This document shows positions 17,417 through 24,561 of a stretch of DNA of 64,000 nt, one piece after another. The stretch comes from CAYXPR01 sp964467255 (GTDB lineage Bacteria > Pseudomonadota > Alphaproteobacteria > Rickettsiales > RGZB01), in NCBI GenBank assembly GCA_964467255.1, contig CAYXPR010000005.1, positions 67,676 through 131,675 of the forward strand. The letters run 5' to 3'. The notes under the pieces are model-generated. The model searched no databases and had not been told where the DNA came from. It worked only from the letters and a program-made list of their open reading frames with translations. Position numbers and translations under genes: made by a program. Numbering within the stretch: position 1 is the stretch's first letter; the number at the start of each line of letters is the position of its first letter.

Positions 17417-18742
17417 CTACTTCCCGAAGGTTTTTTTCATTGCCTTGGAGAATTTCTCCACAATCTCATCCACATGCTTGGATGTGATGATGTAAGGCGG
17501 AGCGAACATCACGTGGTCGCCTTTCTGGCCGTCAATCGTGCCGCCCATCGGGTAGCACATCAGGCCTTCGGCCATAGCGTTCGCCTTCAGTTTCGCGTTC
17601 ACTTTGTCCTTGAACGGGAATGGTGTTTTCTTCGCTTTGTCCTGCACCAGCTCAAGGCCGATGAACAAGCCACGGCCGCGAATATCACCCACGTAGGGGT
17701 TTTTCTTGAAGGCCGACTGCAGCTCTTCCATCAGCGCCGCACCTTGCACATTCACGTTTTTCAGCAGCTTCTCGCGCTCAATCACCTGCTGTACTTTAAG
17801 GGCTGCCGCGCACGCAGTAGCGTGGCCGATGTAGGTGTGACCATGCTGGAAAAAGCCGCTGCCTTTTTGTACGGCCTCGAAAATTTTCTTCGAACACATC
17901 ATGGCGCCGATGGGCTGATACCCCGCACCAAGACCTTTAGCGATGCAGAGGATGTCTGCCGTGATGCCATCCTGCTCGCAGGCGAACAGCGTGCCGGTGC
18001 GGCCCATGCCGCACATCACTTCATCCAAAATCAGGAGGATGCCGTGCTTGTCGCAAATTTCGCGGATACGTTTGAAGTAGCCATTCACCGCAGGCACGCA
18101 GCCCATGGTGGCACCCACTACCGGCTCTGCCATGAAGCCGATAACGTTTTCAGCACCAAGTTCCAGAATTTTTGCTTCCAGTTCGTTTGCCACGCGCAGA
18201 CCATATTCTTCCGGCGTTTCTTTTTTCTTCTGATCGCGATACGCATAGCAGGCATTGATGTGGTGCATATCCACCAGCATCGGCTCGAACTGCTTACGGC
18301 GCCAGCGGTTGCCGCCTGCGGAAAGCGCGCCCAGCGTGTTGCCGTGGTAGCTCTGCCAGCGGGCAATAATGTGTTTTTTCTCGGGCTTGCCGATTTCAAG
18401 GAAATATTGGCGCGCGAGTTTCATCGCCGCTTCGGTGGCTTCTGAACCGCCGGAAAAAAAATACACGCGGTCGAGGCCTTCTGGCGCACGTTCCACCAGA
18501 AAATCCGCGAGTTCTTCCATCGGCTCATTGGTGAAGAACGACGTATGCGCGAACGGAATTTTATCCAGCTGCTGCTTAATCGCGCGGATCACGTCTTCAT
18601 TGCTGTGGCCAAGGCACGATACGGCCGCACCGCAGCACGCATCGAGATAACGTTTGCCTTTATCGTCGATGATATAGCAGCCATCGCCCTTCACGGCGGT
18701 CGGATAATTGGTTTTCGTGTGGCGGTGGAAAACGTGACCCAT
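17417..18742 (-). CDS. Class III (omega-type) PLP aminotransferase
   Basis: 441 residues. It should transfer an amino group from an omega- or beta-amino compound to a keto acid. Visible: the N-terminal CCGAAVSCLGHSNEDV segment, FFSGGSEATEAAMKLARQY, HGNTLGALSAGG, LILDEVMCGMGRTG with the PLP-binding Asp, the Schiff-base Lys in CIAKGLGAGYQPIGA, and GHTYIGHATACAAAL. It heads an operon with a UDG-like gene (stop and start touching) and an SDR. With a KamA-family aminomutase and a BKACE gene next to it, a beta-amino acid is a reasonable substrate guess. Confidence 0.92.
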   Translation of the reverse strand: MGHVFHRHTKTNYPTAVKGDGCYIIDDKGKRYLDACCGAAVSCLGHSNEDVIRAIKQQLDKIPFAHTSFFTNEPMEELADFLVERAPEGLDRVYFFSGGSEATEAAMKLARQYFLEIGKPEKKHIIARWQSYHGNTLGALSAGGNRWRRKQFEPMLVDMHHINACYAYRDQKKKETPEEYGLRVANELEAKILELGAENVIGFMAEPVVGATMGCVPAVNGYFKRIREICDKHGILLILDEVMCGMGRTGTLFACEQDGITADILCIAKGLGAGYQPIGAMMCSKKIFEAVQKGSGFFQHGHTYIGHATACAAALKVQQVIEREKLLKNVNVQGAALMEELQSAFKKNPYVGDIRGRGLFIGLELVQDKAKKTPFPFKDKVNAKLKANAMAEGLMCYPMGGTIDGQKGDHVMFAPPYIITSKHVDEIVEKFSKAMKKTFGK

Positions 18743-18867
18743 GGAGATTCCTTACTAGCAACATTACTAACACTTACGCGGGCTGTTGTTATAGCAAAAC
18801 GCACGCGTAAGTCTACAACGTTTGATGCTGCAGCGCATGAAGGAATGGGTGGTGTTTATTTTTATAA

Positions 18868-18893
18868 CCGGGCGGCGTGCATTAGCCGCCCGG
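18868..18893 (-). terminator. GC-rich inverted repeat, possible terminator of the small gene at 18921
   Basis: CCGGGCGGC (18868-18876) and GCCGCCCGG (18885-18893) make a perfect 9-base stem with an 8-base loop, 28 bases past the stop of the small minus-strand gene. The minus-strand sequence that follows is TTATAAAAATAAA, so the T-run is poor. The rest of 18743-18920 shows nothing recognisable beyond the aminotransferase promoter region. Confidence 0.45.
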
Positions 18894-18920
18894 CCAAACC
18901 ATTTCTGAAGGTGTGCGGAG

Positions 18921-19223
18921 CTATGGGACTAGTGCAGGCTCCAGAAGGCTGGCCGGGCGGACAAGCGTGGCAGGCAGGAGCTGCTTGGTTAGGCGCAATT
19001 CTTCCTGTGGAGCTAGTTCACGCGGGATATAGGAAGAAAAGAGCCCCTGCCTGACGCTATCAGGTGACCGGCGCCCCTCCTGCGCCGGTGTTGGTTGATT
19101 CTCACGAGGTTGCCTTTCACGTGGGAACGGACGATTGGTTGGCTCAACCCGTTCTCTTACCACGATGGGCAGTTGCGCACCGCTTTCCGGAAAGGCGTAA
19201 AAAAATCCCTCAAAGAATGTCAT
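18921..19223 (-). CDS. Small Pro/Arg-rich protein of unknown function
   Basis: 100 residues. The case for a real gene is its surroundings: GGGGA just upstream of the ATG, a CtrA-type site plus -10 hexamer about 40 bases upstream (19265-19296), and a strong hairpin just past the stop. The protein starts with an aromatic stretch (MTFFEGFFYAF) and is otherwise rich in Pro, Arg, Glu and Gln with no cysteine, so it is probably largely disordered. No family recognised. A longer plus-strand frame covers the same bases but lacks a start signal. Confidence 0.5.
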   Translation of the reverse strand: MTFFEGFFYAFPESGAQLPIVVRERVEPTNRPFPRERQPRENQPTPAQEGRRSPDSVRQGLFSSYIPRELAPQEELRLTKQLLPATLVRPASLLEPALVP

Positions 19224-19264
19224 GGGTTCCCCGTCTTAACTAAAGTTGTTCCCAATTCACTTGC

Positions 19265-19296
19265 AGAATAACAATCAAAGATTAAAAAAAGGTTAA
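19265..19296 (-). promoter_or_regulatory. CtrA-type promoter of the small gene at 18921-19223
   Basis: TTAA-N7-TTAA at 19282-19296, perfect. On the minus strand it is followed, after one base and a 10-base spacer, by the -10-like TATTCT (19265-19270). The site overlaps the -35 position, as in CtrA-activated promoters. Confidence 0.55.
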
Positions 19297-19297
19297 G

Positions 19298-19321
19298 AAA
19301 ACCACAAAATGTTGTGGTTTT
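19298..19321 (-). terminator. Terminator of the XRE regulator gene at 19406
   Basis: AAAACCACAA (19298-19307) and TTGTGGTTTT (19312-19321) are a perfect 10-base stem with a 4-base loop. On the minus strand the 3' arm ends in TTTT and is followed by CTTAACC. It lies about 85 bases past the regulator stop and directly abuts the CtrA-type site of the next gene. Confidence 0.65.
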
Positions 19322-19405
19322 AGAAAAATGACACACTATATGTTGTGGAAAACGCCGCTAAACCATTGAGTTAACAAGAAGGTTCCCGCGCAGGGTGCTT
19401 GTGTA

Positions 19406-20059
19406 TTATTTTTTGGCGGAAGGCACCACAGGCGTTTTCGCTGCATCCCAAATGGCATTGAATTGCTTGCGGTAGCTGTCAGCAATCGCCTTGTTTTCAA
19501 TCAGCACCACGCGCGTAAACGGCTCGGTCAGTAAAATCGCATATTTATTGGCATACACAAAATACGGCACCTGCGAGAACATCTCTTTCGACACCCAGCG
19601 GTAATGCGACACTGGCTCCACGAAGTATGTATCACCGTCTTCCACCAGTAAGCGGCTGGTAATGCCCTGTTCGCGGAACTTATCCAGAATATTGCGGAAA
19701 CGCTGCTTGCCCGCGAGGCCATCGAACATGCGCTCATTCAAACCGGTAATCAGGCGTTCGCCGCCACCCTTTAATGTTTCCTGTTGGTCCTTCCACAAAC
19801 GGAAGACCGCATCATTGCCTTCAAATATCTGCACGCGGAGCGTTTCACCGGAAAGCCGCACGCCAGGGCCTTCCGTAAATTCGATGCCCGCCTCCTCCAG
19901 CGCCTTGGTGATGGCTTGCAGGGTTTCGGTGCGGGGCATCACCTTACCGGACTCCATATTCGCCAAAGCAGGCTTGGATATACCCGCCGCAGCGGCCAAA
20001 ACCTCTTGGTTCCAGTTCAAAAGAGCCCTTGCGGCCTTGATTTGTTCGAGCGTAATCAT
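19406..20059 (-). CDS. XRE-family transcriptional regulator with C-terminal ligand-type domain
   Basis: 217 residues. Residues 1-65 are a Cro/C1-type helix-turn-helix (AARALLNWNQEVLAAAAGIS, PALANMESGKVMPRTETLQ). The remaining 150 residues form an alpha/beta domain ending in PYFVYANKYAILLTEP and VVLIENKAIADSYRKQFNAI, a pattern like the C-terminal effector domains of TrmB-type regulators. It is divergent from two tiny genes across an A/T-rich region holding a perfect palindrome, so it probably represses those genes and itself. Effector unknown. Confidence 0.85.
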   Translation of the reverse strand: MITLEQIKAARALLNWNQEVLAAAAGISKPALANMESGKVMPRTETLQAITKALEEAGIEFTEGPGVRLSGETLRVQIFEGNDAVFRLWKDQQETLKGGGERLITGLNERMFDGLAGKQRFRNILDKFREQGITSRLLVEDGDTYFVEPVSHYRWVSKEMFSQVPYFVYANKYAILLTEPFTRVVLIENKAIADSYRKQFNAIWDAAKTPVVPSAKK

Positions 20060-20120
20060 AATGGTGATGCCCTAACCTACTGTATCTTATTGATATTTTC
20101 AATTATATAATAAAAATATA

Positions 20121-20188
20121 TAAAAGTATACTTTTATTGTTGACCACAGAAGATATTAATAGTATATTTATATATATAATAAGTATAC
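20121..20188. promoter_or_regulatory. Candidate operator pair for the XRE regulator
   Basis: TAAAAGTATACTTTTA at 20121-20136 is a perfect 16-base palindrome. Its core AAGTATAC recurs at 20181-20188, immediately before the AGGAGG of the first small gene. The intervening DNA is almost pure A/T. The arrangement suits a repressor that blocks both divergent promoters and the ribosome binding site region. Confidence 0.55.
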
Positions 20189-20199
20189 AGGAGGACAAG

Positions 20200-20334
20200 A
20201 TGAATACGAACACTAAACAGAACGAAAGCTACGTAAACCACTACTTAAATGCCATGCGTCGCCGGATTGAAGTAAACCGCCAACACGCACAGGCACAATG
20301 GTTAGAAGCAACGGGAACATTCATTAAACAGTAA
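20200..20334 (+). CDS. 44-residue basic protein under XRE control
   Basis: A 44-residue frame starting at the ATG at 20200, with a near-perfect AGGAGG six bases upstream. The frame is open further upstream but no other start has such a site. The protein is soluble, helical and rich in Asn, Gln and Arg (NHYLNAMRRRIEVNRQHAQA). No family recognised. Only 26 bases separate it from a second tiny gene with a similar start (both begin with Met, Asn and Thr residues), so the two are probably one operon. Confidence 0.6.
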   Translation: MNTNTKQNESYVNHYLNAMRRRIEVNRQHAQAQWLEATGTFIKQ

Positions 20335-20360
20335 CAACACAAGAAAAAAGGGAGGATAAC

Positions 20361-20498
20361 ATGCAGAACACGAACTTCAAAAAAACTGAAAACGAAATGC
20401 TTGCTGAAATGCATGCACTGCGCGCCTCCCTGATTGCCAGCAGCAAAGAAATCATCGGTAAATGGACACAGCGTATCGTGATGGAACAGGCTGCTTAA
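20361..20498 (+). CDS. 45-residue helical protein, second gene of the small operon
   Basis: 45 residues from the ATG at 20361, with GGGAGGA seven bases upstream. The sequence is an amphipathic helix candidate (NEMLAEMHALRASLIASSKE) ending in MEQAA. It carries no membrane segment. It could be a partner of the 44-residue protein, for example in a toxin-antitoxin or modulator pair, but nothing in the sequence proves that. Confidence 0.6.
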   Translation: MQNTNFKKTENEMLAEMHALRASLIASSKEIIGKWTQRIVMEQAA

Positions 20499-20534
20499 GC
20501 TTCTCTCACAAAAACGTAGTTTTATCCCCCCGCA

Positions 20535-20567
20535 TTAATTGTTCCTTAACTTTTCGCGTGCTACGAT
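20535..20567 (+). promoter_or_regulatory. CtrA-type promoter of the gene at 20583
   Basis: TTAATTGTTCCTTAAC at 20535-20550 is a perfect TTAA-N7-TTAA. An 11-base spacer leads to TACGAT (20562-20567). Transcription would start about 10 bases before the first ATG, so either the message has a very short leader or translation begins at a later Met (20595 or 20604). Confidence 0.55.
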
Positions 20568-20582
20568 GCAGGCGTTAACCTT

Positions 20583-21908
20583 ATGGATCCACAGATGACG
20601 GGTATGCCATCTAACAACATCACAGCGCGCGACGCAGCGGAAAATGTCCTGCTGCAAACATTTGGCGAGCACATTAAGCCGCTGGATGAAACAGCCGTTC
20701 CCGCAATCAATGCACATAAAGACGGTGCTTTTGGGCGCAGTTATCTCGCCTACCAGCTTTATGCCAATGGTCAGAATTCACATTCCGTCAGCACGCAGCA
20801 TCCGCGCGGCCTGTTCTACAATAACGGCGACACTATTTTCGGCGTGGGGGTTTTCTTCAGGCCGGAGGAGCCCAGCACTCCCTGCGTGCACGTGATTGCA
20901 CCACACGGCGGCCAATGGATTGATACTGTTAATCAGTTCGCTGATACCTTAGAGAAGGCGCTACCGCAGGCAAAGGTCTTTGTTCGCCAACTCACCTTTG
21001 ACCAGTACAGAGATTTACAGGTGGTGCCAAACCTCAACCGCATCATTGTGAATGACCCAGAATTACATGACAAATACCCGCATGTGGCCGCCGCATCCAA
21101 ATGGACCGCGATTGAAGCCGACCCCTGGATTGCACAAGCACGCGGGGCAGCAATAGGTTTTGGTGCACCGCAGGAAGATGAAACCTTCCAAAGCTCGGTT
21201 ATCAACCTCAAAACCATGCTGCGCAAACCCGAAGAGGGTATGTTCAATAATCTGCCGCCGGAATCGGGCGCCTCATCAAACACCAGAACCATGGCGCGCC
21301 GCAACTATAACGGCTTCCAGAATTTTCTGGATTACAATAACCTTGAATTCGTGTTCGAGCCTTATGACCTCGGTAAAAAAGAAGAAGCCAAAACGCTGGT
21401 GGAAGGCCATTTCCAGAAATTACGCGAAAACGGTAAGGATGTCGGCTCGACCTCAGCAGACTATGTGAACCTTTACAGCACCACGCCGGAAAATGCTGCA
21501 GATGCTGGCCTGCACATGTTCATGGGTTACATCGGTGTGAAGGGACAACCCGAAACACGCAAACCTGTGTCGTTTTTTGGCTTTGAAGAAATTGGCGGTG
21601 AAGGCCCAAAAACCGTGGGCGGCTATGCCACCATCACCAGTTATAGCCCCGATGCCATCGCAGGCCTGCCGCTGAATACGTCAGGCGATAAAGACCCCAT
21701 GATGGGTTACCGCAACATTGCAACTTATGCCATCGGCCAAGTGTTCCACACGCTGCAACAGCGTGGTGTTGAGGCCATCAAACTGGGCGGCTCTGAAACC
21801 CGCGACCTTGATGAGGGAAAACAAAAATACGGCGCAACCACCGAAGACACGCGTTGGGCTACGCGCCTCGTTGCCCCAAAGCCTGGCACAGGCCTGCCCG
21901 ACATGTAA
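20583..21908 (+). CDS. Protein of unknown function, possible acyltransferase-like C-terminus
   Basis: 441 residues, soluble, without a signal peptide. The C-terminal part (MMGYRNIATYAIGQVFHTLQ, then GVEAIKLGGSETRDLDEGKQ) resembles the GGSE-containing end of GNAT-fold acyltransferases of the DUF2156/FemAB type. The N-terminal 300 residues match nothing I know. A perfect CtrA-type site lies 33-48 bases upstream. The start at 20583 has only a weak ribosome site, and downstream Met residues at 20595 and 20604 are possible. It converges on bolA with a 6-base gap. Confidence 0.75.
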   Translation: MDPQMTGMPSNNITARDAAENVLLQTFGEHIKPLDETAVPAINAHKDGAFGRSYLAYQLYANGQNSHSVSTQHPRGLFYNNGDTIFGVGVFFRPEEPSTPCVHVIAPHGGQWIDTVNQFADTLEKALPQAKVFVRQLTFDQYRDLQVVPNLNRIIVNDPELHDKYPHVAAASKWTAIEADPWIAQARGAAIGFGAPQEDETFQSSVINLKTMLRKPEEGMFNNLPPESGASSNTRTMARRNYNGFQNFLDYNNLEFVFEPYDLGKKEEAKTLVEGHFQKLRENGKDVGSTSADYVNLYSTTPENAADAGLHMFMGYIGVKGQPETRKPVSFFGFEEIGGEGPKTVGGYATITSYSPDAIAGLPLNTSGDKDPMMGYRNIATYAIGQVFHTLQQRGVEAIKLGGSETRDLDEGKQKYGATTEDTRWATRLVAPKPGTGLPDM

Positions 21909-21914
21909 GCACCA

Positions 21915-22214
21915 TTAACCCACCATAGCTGGTGGGGTTTGTCCCGTGGCTTCCTGCGGCGTTTGCAGGTGAAGCGACAACGCGTGAATGCGCGTTTGCA
22001 ATTCTTCCTTCAACACATCAAACACCATGCGCTGGCGCTCCACACGGCTTTTGCCTTCAAACCTTACCGACACCATCGCAACTTTAAAATGCGTTTCACC
22101 TTCCGGTTTAAAACCAGCGTGGCCGCGGTGCTTATAAGATTCGTCCACCACATCGATGGATTCAGGAGAAAAATGCGCTGTCAGCTTGCTGCGCAGCGTG
22201 TCTTGCATGGTCAT
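21915..22214 (-). CDS. bolA: BolA family protein
   Basis: 99 residues, the usual size. BolA proteins bind [2Fe-2S] clusters together with monothiol glutaredoxins and influence iron homeostasis, envelope stress and morphology. Visible: KLTAHFSPESIDVVDES, the conserved HRGHAGFKPEGETHFKV with its cluster-ligand histidine, and SRVERQRMVFDVLKEEL. The C-terminal tail HALSLHLQTPQEA is the typical end. A second Met two codons in is an alternative start. Confidence 0.95.
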   Translation of the reverse strand: MTMQDTLRSKLTAHFSPESIDVVDESYKHRGHAGFKPEGETHFKVAMVSVRFEGKSRVERQRMVFDVLKEELQTRIHALSLHLQTPQEATGQTPPAMVG

Positions 22215-22354
22215 AAGAAACTATCTTCGTTGTTTACACGGCCGAGTGTGGCTCTATGTCCTTGAAAGGCGTTTCGCGGGTGCGTTTTGCCACGCCTGCC
22301 GCCATATTGCAAGCGCTAATTCGCCGCTGCCGCTAACCCATTGATAGTGCACGA

Positions 22355-22385
22355 AACCACGCCGCGCTTTTCGCGCAGCGTGGTT
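22355..22385 (-). terminator. Inverted repeat after the RTX gene
   Basis: AACCACGCCGCGC (22355-22367) pairs with GCGCAGCGTGGTT (22373-22385) with one mismatch. It lies about 20 bases past the RTX stop. No clear T-run follows on the minus strand, so termination is plausible but not certain. Confidence 0.45.
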
Positions 22386-22406
22386 ACCAAAATCCAGCCG
22401 TTCTTA

Positions 22407-23249
22407 TTAAAAAATCTCGACGCTGGCCGCCGTGATGCTGCCATCGGCCACGCCGATCAGCGTTACGCTGTTGCCGCCACCCAAATCCAGCACCGCATTC
22501 CCACCACTATACGTGATGGCCGCCAGCACCTGCTCTTCGGTAGCATACAGGGCCGAAGACACGCTCAAAATATCCTCACCCACCGTGAAGTCGGTGATGG
22601 TATCCGCGCCAGATGTCACCCCAAAAGTGAAATCATCTGAACCTGCATCGCCAATCAGCCGGTCATTGCCACGGTCACCGAACAGCGTATCGCTGCCATC
22701 GCCACCATGCAGCGTGTCAGATTCGCCACCGCCGCGTACCGTATCATTGCCGCGGTCACCATATACGTCGTCGTTGCCGAGGTTGCCGTTCACGAGGTCA
22801 TCATCGCCACCGCCGCGTACGGTGTCGCCATCTTGACCACCACGCACCGTGTCCGAGCCGAGGTTGCCATTCAATATGTCAGAGCCGGCATTACCATTTA
22901 AGTCATCGTCGCTCTGGCCACCTTTGCAATTATCGTTTCCGTCGCCGCCGGAAATCGTATCTTCGCCGGAATTACCGTTCAGGTCGTCATCGTCACTATC
23001 GCCCGAAACATCGTCATTACCGTCGCCGCCGCTTAAGGTGTCCTCGCCCGCATCACCATGCAGGTCGTCGTCGCCACCAAGGCCGCTTACATCATCGCTG
23101 CCACTGCCGCCGTCAATGCTGTCAGAAAAATCATCCCCATCCAAATCATCATCGCCGTCGCCGCCATCATGGTCGTCGTCCGAATCGTCATCATTGCCTT
23201 CACTATACATCACCACGCCCTTGCGCAGAATCTCATCAAAATCGGACAT
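22407..23249 (-). CDS. RTX calcium-binding repeat protein
   Basis: 280 residues, very acidic. After a short N-terminus and a run of Asp/Gly, about 15 nonapeptide repeats of the GGxGxDxLx kind fill residues 30-210 (for example GGDGNDDVSG, GGDGSDTLFGDRGNDRL). In other proteins these fold into a calcium-filled beta-roll. The end (ADTITDFTVGEDILSV, AVLDLGGGNSVTLIGV) is the usual C-terminal region recognised by type I secretion. There is no N-terminal signal peptide, as expected. No catalytic domain is present, so it may be structural or adhesive. No type I transporter is in the window. Confidence 0.9.
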   Translation of the reverse strand: MSDFDEILRKGVVMYSEGNDDDSDDDHDGGDGDDDLDGDDFSDSIDGGSGSDDVSGLGGDDDLHGDAGEDTLSGGDGNDDVSGDSDDDDLNGNSGEDTISGGDGNDNCKGGQSDDDLNGNAGSDILNGNLGSDTVRGGQDGDTVRGGGDDDLVNGNLGNDDVYGDRGNDTVRGGGESDTLHGGDGSDTLFGDRGNDRLIGDAGSDDFTFGVTSGADTITDFTVGEDILSVSSALYATEEQVLAAITYSGGNAVLDLGGGNSVTLIGVADGSITAASVEIF

Positions 23250-23357
23250 AAAACCACCTCCCTAAACGGAATGTTTTCAACTCGCTGAATGCGCTATAGT
23301 ATAGTGCATTGGAACATACTATGGGCATCGCTTTCTTGATTTTAATCAAACGTTACC

Positions 23358-24515
23358 ATGAAACAGTCTGTTGACATTTTTGAATCTATTTCGCCTGGGC
23401 AACTCAGTCTGCATGTGATGCTGAATCTGCAGGATGCCTATGCTGATGCGCGCCGTGGCGGCACACCCATGCCGCAAAGCTGGTATGAGGCCTATGTGGG
23501 CCGCGTGAAGCTGCGGGTGGAGCTGCTAGTGGAATTTGCGGTCGCCAACGCGCTTGCACTCCACTTCCCTTATGTAAAGGCCTCACTGGATGATGTAGAG
23601 CCTGAAATGCTGCAATGGGCATTCGACACCGTTCTGGCGGAAAAACAGCTTGCCGTTTCAGCACCGAAGCCAAAATCGGTTGAACCGGGAATGGTGATCC
23701 TCATGTGCGGCGGCCCCGGCAGCGGCAAATCGGAAATGATTAAGAATGGAAATATCCCTGAGGGCGGCATTATCCTCACACGCGATGCTATTTTTCCTCG
23801 CCTCTCACCTTATAACCGCTTGCAGAAGGAAGCCCCGAACAGCGCCACGCATACTGTCGTCACCGAAGCCATTTTATATAATGAGCGCGACCGCTATCGT
23901 TACGCCCTTCTCTCGCAGGCAAATTTTATCATGGTCGATAGCACCTTAAGCTATACAGATTTGGGGCGGCAAATGATTCGCGCGGCACAGCGCCTTGGCT
24001 ACATGGTCGAGGTGCTGCACGTGGATACGGATATTGAAATCGCCCTAAAGCGCGCCGAGGCGCGCGCGGCCATCACCGGCGTAACCATTAACCCGAAGCT
24101 GCTGATAGAATCGCACGTACGCTGCGCCGCCAATTTCTTTTCTTACATGCAGGAAGCAGATTTCACCGAGAATTGGGACAACAACCACAAGCCGGAAGAT
24201 TTATATAAATTTGGCTCGTCTTTCAGAATGCCGCTACCGGAAGTGCAGGAAAGCACCTACCGTGTTTCCACCCGCTTCTTTAAGTACCCGCAAATCATCC
24301 GTGAAGGCGGCGTGAAGCAAGTAGATAATCACCGACTGGAATTGATTCACCTCGATGAAGTGGTGATTGTGTACATGATCCGTGATGTGGTGGCCTATAA
24401 CAAGCTTTTGCAAAAATCCCAGATGCCGCTGAAAGACGTCAGCTGGCCACCAGATTTTGATACCGTCATTGCGGAGCGCTTGCTGCACACATCGTTCTTA
24501 GAAGCGTTCAAATAA
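23358..24515 (+). CDS. Zeta-toxin-like P-loop kinase
   Basis: 385 residues. A helical domain of about 105 residues precedes a P-loop, GGPGSGKS at residues 118-125, followed by GGIILTRDAIFPRLSPYNRL, a pattern matching zeta toxins (Asp-Arg region contacting the substrate). VVTEAILYNERDRYRYAL and MVDSTLSYTDLGRQMIRAAQ continue the fold. Zeta toxins phosphorylate UDP-N-acetylglucosamine; other members act on different substrates. No epsilon-like antitoxin lies next to it, which speaks against a classical toxin-antitoxin pair. It is followed at once by a strong terminator. Confidence 0.75.
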   Translation: MKQSVDIFESISPGQLSLHVMLNLQDAYADARRGGTPMPQSWYEAYVGRVKLRVELLVEFAVANALALHFPYVKASLDDVEPEMLQWAFDTVLAEKQLAVSAPKPKSVEPGMVILMCGGPGSGKSEMIKNGNIPEGGIILTRDAIFPRLSPYNRLQKEAPNSATHTVVTEAILYNERDRYRYALLSQANFIMVDSTLSYTDLGRQMIRAAQRLGYMVEVLHVDTDIEIALKRAEARAAITGVTINPKLLIESHVRCAANFFSYMQEADFTENWDNNHKPEDLYKFGSSFRMPLPEVQESTYRVSTRFFKYPQIIREGGVKQVDNHRLELIHLDEVVIVYMIRDVVAYNKLLQKSQMPLKDVSWPPDFDTVIAERLLHTSFLEAFK

Positions 24516-24541
24516 AAAAGGCCCCAACCGGGGCCTTTTTT
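24514..24541. terminator. Bidirectional rho-independent terminator
   Basis: AAAAAAGGCCCC, loop AACC, GGGGCCTTTTTT at 24514-24541: a perfect 12-base stem with a T-run on both strands. It begins within the stop codon of the kinase gene and ends 20 bases before the stop of the convergent chemoreceptor gene, so it serves both. Confidence 0.92.
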
Positions 24542-24561
24542 ACGCGCTATGCCGTGCCCGC

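Noticed and set aside
17474..18445. 323-codon open frame on the plus strand
   Set aside because: It lies exactly antisense to the class III aminotransferase, whose motifs are clear. The translated sequence has no recognisable domain and is the kind of long shadow frame found opposite GC-richer genes.
22407..23249. Repeats considered as a CRISPR array
   Set aside because: The short periodic pattern is the coding sequence of RTX nonapeptides, with no conserved repeat of 25-40 bases and no unique spacers. Nothing else in the window looks like a CRISPR array.
22849..23265. Ser/Pro-rich frame opposite the RTX gene
   Set aside because: A direct consequence of the Asp/Gly repeat codons read on the other strand.
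23358..24515. Zeta-like kinase considered as half of a toxin-antitoxin module
   Set aside because: No small antitoxin gene lies next to it; the gene before it is a divergent RTX gene and after it comes a terminator.
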